Source of the DNA: Lachnospiraceae bacterium
GTDB lineage: Bacteria; Bacillota; Clostridia; Lachnospirales; Lachnospiraceae
DNA: 64,000 bases
Reading direction: 5' to 3'
Assembly: GCA_017936885.1 (NCBI GenBank)
Contig: JAGBEO010000013.1
Coordinates: 1-64,000, forward strand
Part shown: one piece after another, positions 8,371 through 16,097 of the stretch
Layout of the letters: each line of letters begins with the position of its first letter
Numbering within the stretch: position 1 is the first letter of the stretch
Position numbers and translations under genes: made by a program
The notes under the pieces: model-generated
Databases searched by the model: none
What the model saw: the letters and a program-made list of their open reading frames with translations, nothing else
What the model was told of the DNA's origin: nothing

Positions 8371-8459
8371 AGTCAGAGCCATAAATTGCCTTCGATGCAG
8401 CTTATATTTGAGGTTTTCATTCAGCACTTAAGAGAATTTAAAGCAGGAGAGGAAAGATC

Positions 8460-9488
8460 ATGATGCAGACAGTAACATTAGGAAAGACAGGTATTACGAC
8501 AAGTAAAAATGCTTTTGGGGCATTGCCGATTCAGCGGATATCGGATGAATCGGCGGTTCATCTTCTCAGAAAAGCATATGATAATGGAATGACCTTCTTT
8601 GACACCGCAAGAATGTATACAGACAGCGAGCATAAGGTGGGGCTTGCTTTTGAAGGGATGCGGGATAAGATTTTTATTGCGACTAAGACAGGGGCACAGA
8701 ATGCGGAGGCATTCTGGAAGGATTTAGAGATTAGCTTAGAGAATTTGAAAACAGATTATATTGATATCTATCAGTTCCATAATCCGGCTTTCTGTCCCAA
8801 ACCGGGAGATGAGAGCGGACTTTATGATGCTGCAGTAAAAGCAAAGGAACAAGGGAAAATCAGACACATCGGTATTACCAATCATCGTCTGGCAGTAGCG
8901 CACGATGCCATTGACAGCGGACTGTATGAGACATTACAGTTCCCGTTCTGTTATCTGGCAACAGATAAAGATATTGAACTGGTGGACAAATGCAGGATGG
9001 CTCAGATGGGATTTATTGCCATGAAAGCTTTATCCGGAGGACTGATTACGAACTCGGCGGCAGCGTATGCTTATCTGGCGCAGTATGATAATGTGCTGCC
9101 TATCTGGGGCATACAAAGAGAGTCGGAGCTGGATGAATTTTTATCTTACATGGAACAGCCGCCGATGATGACAGAAGAACTGGCGGAATTGATTGCACGT
9201 GACAGGGAGGAGCTGTTAGGGGAATTCTGCAGGGGATGCGGCTATTGTATGCCTTGTCCGGCAGGGATAGAGATCAACACCTGTGCCAGAATGTCTCTGC
9301 TGCTTCGCAGATCGCCTTCGGCAGGACATTTGAGTCCGGCAGGACAGGAAATGATGAAGAAGATCGAAAATTGTCTGCACTGCAACCGGTGTAAGAGCAA
9401 ATGTCCTTACGGGCTGGATACACCGGCACTGTTACAGAAGAATCTGGAAGATTATAAAAATGTGCTGGCAGGCAGGGTAACCGTCTGA
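8460..9488 (+). CDS. Aldo/keto reductase with C-terminal 2x[4Fe-4S] domain
   Basis: The 342-residue protein has an N-terminal aldo/keto reductase barrel: TLGKTGITTSKNAFG, FFDTARMYTDSE (catalytic Asp and Tyr), IATKTGA (Lys) and DIYQFHNP (His). After about residue 250 comes CRGCGYCMPCPAGI and then CLHCNRCKSKCPYGL, two cysteine motifs for [4Fe-4S] clusters. Such fused enzymes are common in Clostridia and are thought to be ferredoxin- or NAD(P)H-linked reductases of unknown substrate. A good AGGAGAGG ribosome site precedes a double ATG. It is separated from rnfB by a terminator, so co-transcription is unlikely. Confidence 0.9.
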   Translation: MMQTVTLGKTGITTSKNAFGALPIQRISDESAVHLLRKAYDNGMTFFDTARMYTDSEHKVGLAFEGMRDKIFIATKTGAQNAEAFWKDLEISLENLKTDYIDIYQFHNPAFCPKPGDESGLYDAAVKAKEQGKIRHIGITNHRLAVAHDAIDSGLYETLQFPFCYLATDKDIELVDKCRMAQMGFIAMKALSGGLITNSAAAYAYLAQYDNVLPIWGIQRESELDEFLSYMEQPPMMTEELAELIARDREELLGEFCRGCGYCMPCPAGIEINTCARMSLLLRRSPSAGHLSPAGQEMMKKIENCLHCNRCKSKCPYGLDTPALLQKNLEDYKNVLAGRVTV

Positions 9489-9530
9489 CAGAGAAGACAG
9501 ACCTGGAAGCAGTACGGGAACAGAATGCAT

Positions 9531-10520
9531 TTAAGTAACCGGAAAGCCGTCGGATACATAGCGCGTCCCATCCTTCAGCAGAAACATATACTCGGTATTT
9601 TCTATGGCGTCCATGAATTCCATACCTTTTTCTAATCCCAGACAGTAACAGGTTGTAGAGAGGGCATCGGCGTCCACGGAGGAAGGGCTGAGAATGGTCA
9701 CGCTGGTGATATCGTTTTCTACCGGATATCCTGTGGCTGTATCCAGAATATGATGATACAGCACATCATTTTCATAGAAATATCGCTCATATATGCCGGA
9801 TGTTACGACAGAAATATCACGGACATCGATTACAGCAGCAGTGACTCCTTCTTCTGCAAAGGCTTTCTGAATACCGACTTTAAAGGAGGAACCATCCGGT
9901 TTAGAACCAATGAGCATCACGTTGCCGCCCAGATTGATGCAGGCGCTTTGTACGCCCTGTTCCAGCAGATATTCTTTCATGCGGTCGGCAATATAACCTT
10001 TGGCGATAAAACCAAGATTGACCGCGGCTTTCGGATCGGCAAGCGTGACTGTGTTTCCGTCAATGGAAACGGTCTGATAAGAGACATGCGTCAGTGCTTC
10101 TTCAAGATCCGGTGCTTCGGGAACACAGGGGGTGTCATCAGAACCGAAATGCCACAGCTTGCTTACCGGCTGAATGGTAGGGTCAACTTTTCCGTCCGTG
10201 AGCCGGGCATAGTACAGTGCGGTTTGGAGTAAGGATACGGTGTCTTTCGATACGGTGACAGGAGCGCCGTTGCTGTGATTGATGCGCCATAGGTCAGAGC
10301 CTTCGACCGTGGCGCTTAACATATTTTCATAGGTATCAGCCAGGGCGAAACAACCGTCCAGAATAGTTGTATCCTGCGTATCATACAGAGTGATCTGAAT
10401 TACGGTATCGAAATAGAAACCGGTTTGGGTAATGGGTTCTGTATTACGTGTACATCCGGTTATACCGGTTAAGGTGCCTGCCAGTAACAGGCAAAGCAAT
10501 AAACGGATACGAAACTTCAT
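9531..10520 (-). CDS. apbE: FAD:protein FMN transferase (ApbE), lipoprotein
   Basis: The product of 329 residues has a signal peptide ending in a lipobox (LTGITGC), so it should be a lipid-anchored extracytoplasmic enzyme. It transfers FMN from FAD to a Thr in Dxx(S/T)GAT motifs, exactly those seen in RnfD and RnfG here. Family motifs include GFYFDTVIQITLYD, VDPTIQPVSKLWHFG, NLGFIAKGYIADRM and ACINLGGNVMLIG; YHHILDTATGYPV and SSVDADALSTTCY hold the metal and nucleotide site. The second ATG (10520) is chosen because GGAGG lies 7 bases before it; the first ATG is too close. It is convergent with the reductase gene. Confidence 0.95.
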   Translation of the reverse strand: MKFRIRLLLCLLLAGTLTGITGCTRNTEPITQTGFYFDTVIQITLYDTQDTTILDGCFALADTYENMLSATVEGSDLWRINHSNGAPVTVSKDTVSLLQTALYYARLTDGKVDPTIQPVSKLWHFGSDDTPCVPEAPDLEEALTHVSYQTVSIDGNTVTLADPKAAVNLGFIAKGYIADRMKEYLLEQGVQSACINLGGNVMLIGSKPDGSSFKVGIQKAFAEEGVTAAVIDVRDISVVTSGIYERYFYENDVLYHHILDTATGYPVENDITSVTILSPSSVDADALSTTCYCLGLEKGMEFMDAIENTEYMFLLKDGTRYVSDGFPVT

Positions 10521-10852
10521 TTTCATGCCTCCAATCGGTTCTCCAAATTTGCAAGTTGTGATATAATCAGTTATGTTTACATTATGCTACAGACCTTTTC
10601 AAAGGTGTTGTGATCAGATATAGTATTCTGATAAGGCTATAATAGATAAGTATAACATTTGATATGTTACATGGCAAAGCAGAATTCAACGTGTAGTCAG
10701 AGCTGCGGTTCGCACTGGATATTCAGAGACTCTGAATAACAGGATAAAACTGACATTTGGTGGAATGGTGACCAGTTGGAAGCCATGCTTAGATCACATC
10801 AGTGTCCTCTGTATGGCACGGAATCTGCAACTGGAAAGATAGAGGGTTTTGT
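10521..10852 (+). promoter_or_regulatory. Divergent intergenic region with a structured leader
   Basis: A TATAAT at 10638-10643 is a likely -10 for the downstream gene, although no good -35 is visible. The next 200 bases can form several hairpins: TGCG/CGCA around a GTT loop near 10697, ATTCAGAG/CTCTGAAT around 10719, and a two-part stem with CCAGTTG (10772-10778) pairing CAACTGG (10828-10834) and GCCAT pairing ATGGC inside it. The last stem ends only 18 bases before the GH25 start codon. It resembles no riboswitch class I know, and the region codes for nothing obvious. Confidence 0.45.
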
Positions 10853-12037
10853 ATGAAATTACCGGGAGAAGAAGAATCCGGAGGAATGGGTTTCTCCGTG
10901 ATCTATATGATTATTGGCGTGTCAGCCTTTGTTTTGATTATTTTGTTTGCTGTGTTTAGGGATAATAATCATAAGAACAGCGGAAGCGAGTATTTGCAAA
11001 AATTGCAGCAACAGCAGGAAGAAGAATCAGCTGCCGCACAACTGGAAGCGGAACAGGAGGAAGAACCGGAGCGGAAGCTCAGGGCACAAGATCTTGACTT
11101 CTGGGATATGTATCCGGTGGAAGATGGGGAAACAGCGGAGAATATGACAGAAACAGGCATCCAGTCACAGGAAGATACGAAAGAAAAATCAAACTATGCC
11201 GAGAAGGCAGAGAAAGAGCGGCAGGAACAGAAGCAGAAGGAAGAGGAAGAAGCGCTGAATGATCCTTCCACGGACGGCAAGCATACGTTAGTTACCAACA
11301 TAGACGGAACACAGGAATGGGTGCTGATGAATCCGTATCTGACCAAGAATACCTATGATTTTACGAAGATGGAAGAGAAGGCCAATCTGAAGCGTTATAT
11401 GGAAAACGGGAAGAAAACTTCCTATGTGGGTGTGGATGTTTCAAAGCACACCGGTAAGATTAATTTCACCGGTGTTAAAGCTGCAGGTGTGGACTATGTG
11501 ATGATTCGCTTAGGAAGCCGCGGATACAGTACCGGACAGATTTCTTTGGATGAAAATTTTAAGGAGAATATAGAGGGAGCTATTGCGGCGGGATTAGAGG
11601 TTGGAGTCTATTTCTATTCCCAGGCTATTACTCAGGATGAGGCAATACAGGAAGCTAATTTTGTGATCCAGAATCTGGAGCCTTATCGGACGAATGTGAA
11701 ATATCCGGTGGCTTTTGACATGGAATTTGTGTCCAATGATAAATCCAGAGTGGAAGGCTTAAGCAGAGAGGACAAAACCACTGTGACGGCAGCGTTTCTG
11801 GAAGGTGTTAAAGCAGCGGGGTATGTGCCTATGATTTATGGGGACAAAGAATGGCTGATAAAAGAAATCGACATGACGAAATTACAAAGCTATGATGTCT
11901 GGCTTTCCCAGGAAGAAGATATTCCGGACTATCCTTACCAATATACGATGTGGCAGTATTCCACAGACGGAGTATTAAATGGTATCAATGGCAGTGCGGA
12001 TCTGAATATATGTTTCGTCGGTTACTCGGAACGGTAA
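10853..12037 (+). CDS. Membrane-anchored GH25 lysozyme-like protein
   Basis: The 394-residue protein has a short cytoplasmic N-terminus, one membrane helix (about residues 12-36), a long Glu/Gln/Lys-rich probable coiled coil (to about residue 145) and a C-terminal glycoside hydrolase family 25 domain. YVGVDVSKHTGKINF carries the first catalytic Asp, PVAFDMEFV the Asp/Glu pair, and YQYTMWQYSTDG the closing strand typical of GH25 muramidases. It should cut the glycan backbone of peptidoglycan outside the membrane, held at a distance by the coiled coil. The ATG at 10853 is favoured over one 17 codons upstream since the extra residues are not signal-like and GAGG precedes it. Its end overlaps the convergent next gene by 16 bases. 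Confidence 0.88.
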   Translation: MKLPGEEESGGMGFSVIYMIIGVSAFVLIILFAVFRDNNHKNSGSEYLQKLQQQQEEESAAAQLEAEQEEEPERKLRAQDLDFWDMYPVEDGETAENMTETGIQSQEDTKEKSNYAEKAEKERQEQKQKEEEEALNDPSTDGKHTLVTNIDGTQEWVLMNPYLTKNTYDFTKMEEKANLKRYMENGKKTSYVGVDVSKHTGKINFTGVKAAGVDYVMIRLGSRGYSTGQISLDENFKENIEGAIAAGLEVGVYFYSQAITQDEAIQEANFVIQNLEPYRTNVKYPVAFDMEFVSNDKSRVEGLSREDKTTVTAAFLEGVKAAGYVPMIYGDKEWLIKEIDMTKLQSYDVWLSQEEDIPDYPYQYTMWQYSTDGVLNGINGSADLNICFVGYSER

Positions 12038-12819
12038 TCTGTCAGGTGGGATGAAACTTTAATAGAAGCGTATAAGTCGGCGTAAACGACGGGGGAGATA
12101 TCTTCCATGTAATTGGGAGTATATGCCTTGTTTACGCCGGCTTTTTTCAGAATATCAATGGCCTTATTGTAAGCGATTGCCGCTTCCACTTCGGATTGGT
12201 AAGTGCCTACGGTTACATTGCCTTTTACATGAATTTTAACCTGATACTTTGTGCTGCCTTTGTGAGTCACGGCAAAGACACCGTTATAACGGTTAATAAT
12301 TTCTATATTTTCATACCGAAAATCGTGATTGTTTCCATTAATGAAGCGATAATCCCTTCCTTCCACGGCATAGTTTTTGATGCCGTAACGGCTCATAATG
12401 TTGATCTGCATACCATAGTCAGCTACAAAATAATGATTGCCTCTATGGGAAATCTTACGGGAAGAATAGTAGAATAAATCCTCCGTATCAAAGATAAAAA
12501 AATCCGTTGGAGAAAAATAATAGTAAAAAAATTTGGGACGTATATAGATCGGTGTGGCGAAATAAATGCCGTTATCCCTGAAATTGAGAAGACAGACCCA
12601 TTTATCGAAAGAGAGAAGAGAATCCGGCTGATACTGATTCAGGGTAATGGAGGAATCCTGCAGTAAGGCGGAGGCAGACAGATAGACCTGATGCGCATCC
12701 GATGCTGCCGAATAACTGCCGAGGCTGATATGTTTATTGCGATAAGTTAATGAGGCGCGGTAATAGGTACTTCCGTCTTTGCGCTTTGACGTATAAACAC
12801 CCGCTAACTGCTGTTTCAT
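12022..12819 (-). CDS. AP2-domain protein with a degenerate HNH-like core
   Basis: The 265-residue protein has an AP2-like DNA-binding repeat at each end. The N-terminal one is GVYTSKRKDGSTYYRASL..ISLGSYSAASDAHQVY and the C-terminal one is GVFAVTHKGSTKYQVKIH..VTVGTYQSEVEAAIAYNKA. Between them, RDYRFINGNNHDFRYENIEI matches the second half of HNH nuclease motifs (usually NHIDGNxxNNRxENLE), but the catalytic His position is Phe. AP2-HNH proteins are usually homing endonucleases; this may be a nuclease-dead, regulatory derivative. GGAGG lies 9 bases before the ATG at 12819. No intron or intein host is nearby. Function unknown. Confidence 0.7.
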   Translation of the reverse strand: MKQQLAGVYTSKRKDGSTYYRASLTYRNKHISLGSYSAASDAHQVYLSASALLQDSSITLNQYQPDSLLSFDKWVCLLNFRDNGIYFATPIYIRPKFFYYYFSPTDFFIFDTEDLFYYSSRKISHRGNHYFVADYGMQINIMSRYGIKNYAVEGRDYRFINGNNHDFRYENIEIINRYNGVFAVTHKGSTKYQVKIHVKGNVTVGTYQSEVEAAIAYNKAIDILKKAGVNKAYTPNYMEDISPVVYADLYASIKVSSHLTDYRSE

Positions 12820-13018
12820 GAATGGCAACCTCCTTTTATATGATTGTACCATTTTTGAGAAAAAAAACAAATTCAGAAATATTTTTCCTGTTTCCTGTAT
12901 AAACTATAACCATGAATAGATTTTCTGACAAGGTGTATGAAAGGCACGGAGAATCTGTAATTTCATGAGAAGGAATATTGAAACAGTATTCCTTGTATGA
13001 TGCAGGAATGGAGGAAAG

Positions 13019-13639
13019 ATGTACAAGAAATATATAACCGGGTTTTTGCTGGCAAGCATGACAATCATCTCGTCATGGGTCTGTGCCAGAGAACTCAAGA
13101 TTAACCGGATTGCGGCCAAGCCCGCTTTTCAGATGGAATATCTGAATGAAACGATGGAAGAAGACAAACAAAGCTTCGTGGAGATGGTTGCCTGTGTGTC
13201 TTCCGGACAGAGAGTTGTAGATTACGAGGTACTGGAGAAGACGATTCAGTATCAATTGTCGGACAAGGATTATGAAGCACTTGTAAGAATCGTAGAGGCA
13301 GAGGCAGGAGGGGAGGACCAGAATGGAAAACTTCTTGTTGCCAATGTAGTGTTAAACAGAGTTAACAGCAGCAAGTTCCCTGATACTGTTTGGGACGTGG
13401 TTATGCAGAAAGAACAGGGAATTGCGCAGTTTTCACCTACGGTGGATGGGAGATACCAGAGCGTAAGTGTAAGTGAGGATACGATAGCGGCGGTGGAACG
13501 TGCATTATACGGAGAAGATATTTCTCAGGGGGCACTGTATTTCTGTGCCAGAGAAAAAGCGGATTCAGACAATTTAAAGTGGTTTGACCGAAAGCTGACT
13601 AAATTGTTTGCCTATGGAAATCATGAGTTTTTTCTATAG
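13019..13639 (+). CDS. SleB/CwlJ-type cell wall hydrolase
   Basis: The 206-residue protein starts with a signal peptide or membrane anchor (about residues 6-22) and ends with a Hydrolase_2 domain. LVRIVEAEAGGEDQNGKLLV holds the catalytic Glu, followed by NVVLNRV, SPTVDGRY, AVERALYGED and ALYFCARE. These are hallmarks of the spore cortex-lytic SleB/CwlJ family, which cleaves peptidoglycan. It lacks the peptidoglycan-binding repeats of true SleB, so it may act in vegetative wall turnover instead. GGAGG lies 5 bases before the ATG. It is monocistronic. Confidence 0.85.
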   Translation: MYKKYITGFLLASMTIISSWVCARELKINRIAAKPAFQMEYLNETMEEDKQSFVEMVACVSSGQRVVDYEVLEKTIQYQLSDKDYEALVRIVEAEAGGEDQNGKLLVANVVLNRVNSSKFPDTVWDVVMQKEQGIAQFSPTVDGRYQSVSVSEDTIAAVERALYGEDISQGALYFCAREKADSDNLKWFDRKLTKLFAYGNHEFFL

Positions 13640-13680
13640 CGATTACGTATGATTTTATTATAACGGATGTTGACGTTATG

Positions 13681-13709
13681 TTGCGAAACAGAGGATTGTG
13701 TGATATAAT
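13681..13709 (+). promoter_or_regulatory. Sigma-A promoter of thrC
   Basis: TTGCGA (13681-13686) and a perfect TATAAT (13704-13709) are separated by 17 bases, 57 bases before the thrC start codon. Confidence 0.75.
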
Positions 13710-13765
13710 GCTAGCTATTATGGTAGTTATTATACAAGAATGTACGAAAGGCATGGTTTTATAAG

Positions 13766-15259
13766 ATGGAAGTATTATACAGCAGTACAAGAAATGGTGA
13801 CAAGAAGGTCACGGCATCTCAGGCTATCTTACAGGGATTATCTGAAGACGGCGGTTTGTTCGTGCCGGATCATATTCCTGTTTTGGAGTGTTCGATGAAG
13901 GAGCTTGCCGGTAAGACTTATCAGGAGATCGCTTATCAGGTGATGAAGCTTTTCCTCACGGATTTTACAGAGGAAGAATTGAAGAATTGTATTAATCGGG
14001 CATATGATTCCAAGTTTGATACAGAAGTGATCGCACCGCTTGTAGAGGCAGAAGGTACATATTATCTGGAGTTATTTCACGGGGCAACCATTGCCTTTAA
14101 AGATATGGCATTGTCTATTCTGCCGCATTTGATGATTACCTCAGCGAAGAAAAATCATGTGGAAAATGAGATAGTGATTCTCACGGCTACTTCCGGAGAT
14201 ACCGGCAAGGCAGCGCTGGCAGGCTTTGCAGGGGTAGAGGGTACTAAGATTATCGTATTTTATCCGAAGAACGGTGTCAGCCCGATTCAGGAGAAACAGA
14301 TGGTAACGCAGAAGGGGGATAATACCTTTGTGGTGGGGATTCACGGTAACTTTGATGATGCCCAGACAGGGGTTAAGCAGCTCTTTAATGACAGAGAACT
14401 GGCACAGGAGATGGCGGATGCGGGACTGCAGTTTTCTTCCGCTAATTCCATTAATATCGGCCGTCTCGTTCCGCAGGTAGTGTACTATGTATATGCTTAT
14501 GCGAAGCTGTTGGAAGAAGGTAAAGTAGCAGACGGAGAGAAGATCAATGTTGTTGTTCCTACCGGTAATTTCGGTAATATTCTGGCAGCATTCTATGCGA
14601 AAAATATGGGAGTACCGATTAATAAGCTGATCTGTGCATCCAATGAAAATAAAGTATTGTATGATTTCTTCGTGTCAGGCAAATATGACCGCAACAGAGA
14701 ATTTATGCTGACAAGCTCTCCCTCCATGGATATTTTAATTTCCAGTAACTTAGAGCGTCTGATTTACCGTATTGCAGATAATGATGCCGGGAAAAACAGT
14801 GAGTTTATGACAGCATTGTCCCAGAACGGAAGTTATCAGATTACGGAAGAGATGCAAGATAAGCTGGGTGATTTCTATGGAAATTATGCCAGTGAGAAGG
14901 AGACGGCAGACAGAATTAAAGATATGTATGAGAATACCGGATATGTGCTGGATACCCACACTGCGGTAGCAAGTGCCGTATATCAGAAATACGTGGCAGA
15001 TACTAAGGATACCACCAAAACCGTGATTGCATCTACAGCCAGTCCGTTTAAATTTACGAGAAGCGTTATGAATGCAATTGATCCCAAATATAACGAGATG
15101 TCCGATTTTGAATTAGTGGACGAGTTATCCAAGATCGGTAATGTAGATGTTCCGAATGCAATTGAGGAGATCAGAACGGCTCCGGTTATTCATGACAACG
15201 TGTGTGATAAGGCAGAAATGAAAGCGGTTGTAAAGCGTTTTCTGGGCATACACGCATAG
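13766..15259 (+). CDS. thrC: Threonine synthase
   Basis: The 497-residue PLP enzyme converts O-phospho-L-homoserine to threonine and phosphate. The N-terminus (YSSTRNGDKKVTASQAILQG, DGGLFVPD) is typical of the long, yeast/E. coli-like threonine synthase subfamily. FHGATIAFKDMALSIL carries the PLP-binding Lys. TATSGDTGKAALAGF and VPTGNFGNILAAFYAK are phosphate- and cofactor-binding loops. Length is usual. A ribosome site (GAAAGG) is weak and 12 bases away. The receiver-domain gene starts two bases after its stop, suggesting co-transcription. Confidence 0.96.
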   Translation: MEVLYSSTRNGDKKVTASQAILQGLSEDGGLFVPDHIPVLECSMKELAGKTYQEIAYQVMKLFLTDFTEEELKNCINRAYDSKFDTEVIAPLVEAEGTYYLELFHGATIAFKDMALSILPHLMITSAKKNHVENEIVILTATSGDTGKAALAGFAGVEGTKIIVFYPKNGVSPIQEKQMVTQKGDNTFVVGIHGNFDDAQTGVKQLFNDRELAQEMADAGLQFSSANSINIGRLVPQVVYYVYAYAKLLEEGKVADGEKINVVVPTGNFGNILAAFYAKNMGVPINKLICASNENKVLYDFFVSGKYDRNREFMLTSSPSMDILISSNLERLIYRIADNDAGKNSEFMTALSQNGSYQITEEMQDKLGDFYGNYASEKETADRIKDMYENTGYVLDTHTAVASAVYQKYVADTKDTTKTVIASTASPFKFTRSVMNAIDPKYNEMSDFELVDELSKIGNVDVPNAIEEIRTAPVIHDNVCDKAEMKAVVKRFLGIHA

Positions 15260-15261
15260 TT

Positions 15262-15630
15262 ATGAAACATATTCTGGTGATAGATGATGTGTCCACGAAC
15301 TTAAAATGCGTTGGTATGATTTTACGAAATCAATATCAGGTAACTATGTTAAAATCAGGTGAAGAAGCTTTGAATTATCTTAATTCACATATTCCCGACC
15401 TGATTCTGTTGGACATTCGTATGCAGGGAATGAACGGCTATGAGGTAATGGAACATTTGAAGCGGAGTCCTGCTACCGCGCAAATCCCTGTGATATTGAT
15501 TACTGCAGATTCGGCGAAAGAGAGCAAAGAGAAAGGAATCGCCCTTGGCGCGGCAGATTTTATCGGCAAGCCTTTCGAACCGCAGCTTTTACTGGACCGG
15601 ATTGAGGCAGTTTGGAAAGAAGAGGAATAA
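15262..15630 (+). CDS. Stand-alone response-regulator receiver domain
   Basis: The 122-residue protein is a single CheY-like receiver. HILVIDDVSTN supplies the acidic pocket (Asp8, Asp9), LILLDIRMQGMNGYE the phospho-acceptor Asp51, ILITADS the Thr81, and FIGKPFEP the Lys103. There is no output domain and no histidine kinase nearby. It starts two bases after thrC with no ribosome site of its own that stands out, so it depends on thrC transcription. Single receivers can act as phosphate sinks or by protein contact; its partner cannot be seen here. Confidence 0.88.
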   Translation: MKHILVIDDVSTNLKCVGMILRNQYQVTMLKSGEEALNYLNSHIPDLILLDIRMQGMNGYEVMEHLKRSPATAQIPVILITADSAKESKEKGIALGAADFIGKPFEPQLLLDRIEAVWKEEE

Positions 15631-15635
15631 GCAGA

Positions 15636-16004
15636 ATGGGAATGAGCGGATTTATAGATCTTCTGTTTTTGGGAAGCGGTGTATACTTAATCTATACGGC
15701 GTGTATGGCGAAGAAGAACGGAACGATCGCTGCCAATGTTATGTTGGATAAAAATGCTGACGAGAAGAGCATTAAGGACAGAACCGGTTATATTGAGTAT
15801 ATGTACAAGAAAATTATAATCGCAGGTGCGCTGATTATAATTGCCGGTATTGTCAATCTTGTGAATGATTATTATATTTCCTCTATTGCGCTTAACTGGG
15901 TCGGAATCATAATGATTCTGGTGGCGATTGTCGTATATGCGGTTGCTTATAAGAACGGGCGGAAACAGTATATGGAGATACAGAAGAAAGGCAGCAAGAA
16001 ATAG
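15636..16004 (+). CDS. Small membrane protein of unknown function
   Basis: The 122-residue protein has three hydrophobic segments (about residues 5-22, 58-78 and 86-106) and a basic C-terminus (KKGSKK). I recognise no family motif. The ATG at 15636 follows the receiver stop by five bases; an in-frame upstream start would overlap the receiver gene. It is the third gene of a probable thrC-receiver-membrane protein operon and ends before a bidirectional terminator. Confidence 0.65.
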   Translation: MGMSGFIDLLFLGSGVYLIYTACMAKKNGTIAANVMLDKNADEKSIKDRTGYIEYMYKKIIIAGALIIIAGIVNLVNDYYISSIALNWVGIIMILVAIVVYAVAYKNGRKQYMEIQKKGSKK

Positions 16005-16069
16005 AAAGTAAGAAGAAAGAGAAGGCTCTAAAAGGCGGCCGATAAGAAGAAATAAAAATCGGGTAAACG

Positions 16070-16097
16070 AAAAAGAGATGCTTAGGCATCTCTTTTT
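16070..16097. terminator. Bidirectional terminator between convergent genes
   Basis: AAAAAGAGATGC pairs perfectly with GCATCTCTTTTT around a TTAG loop. T-runs flank both sides, so it works on both strands. The loop contains the gltA stop codon, so the terminator is built into the end of that gene. Confidence 0.9.
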
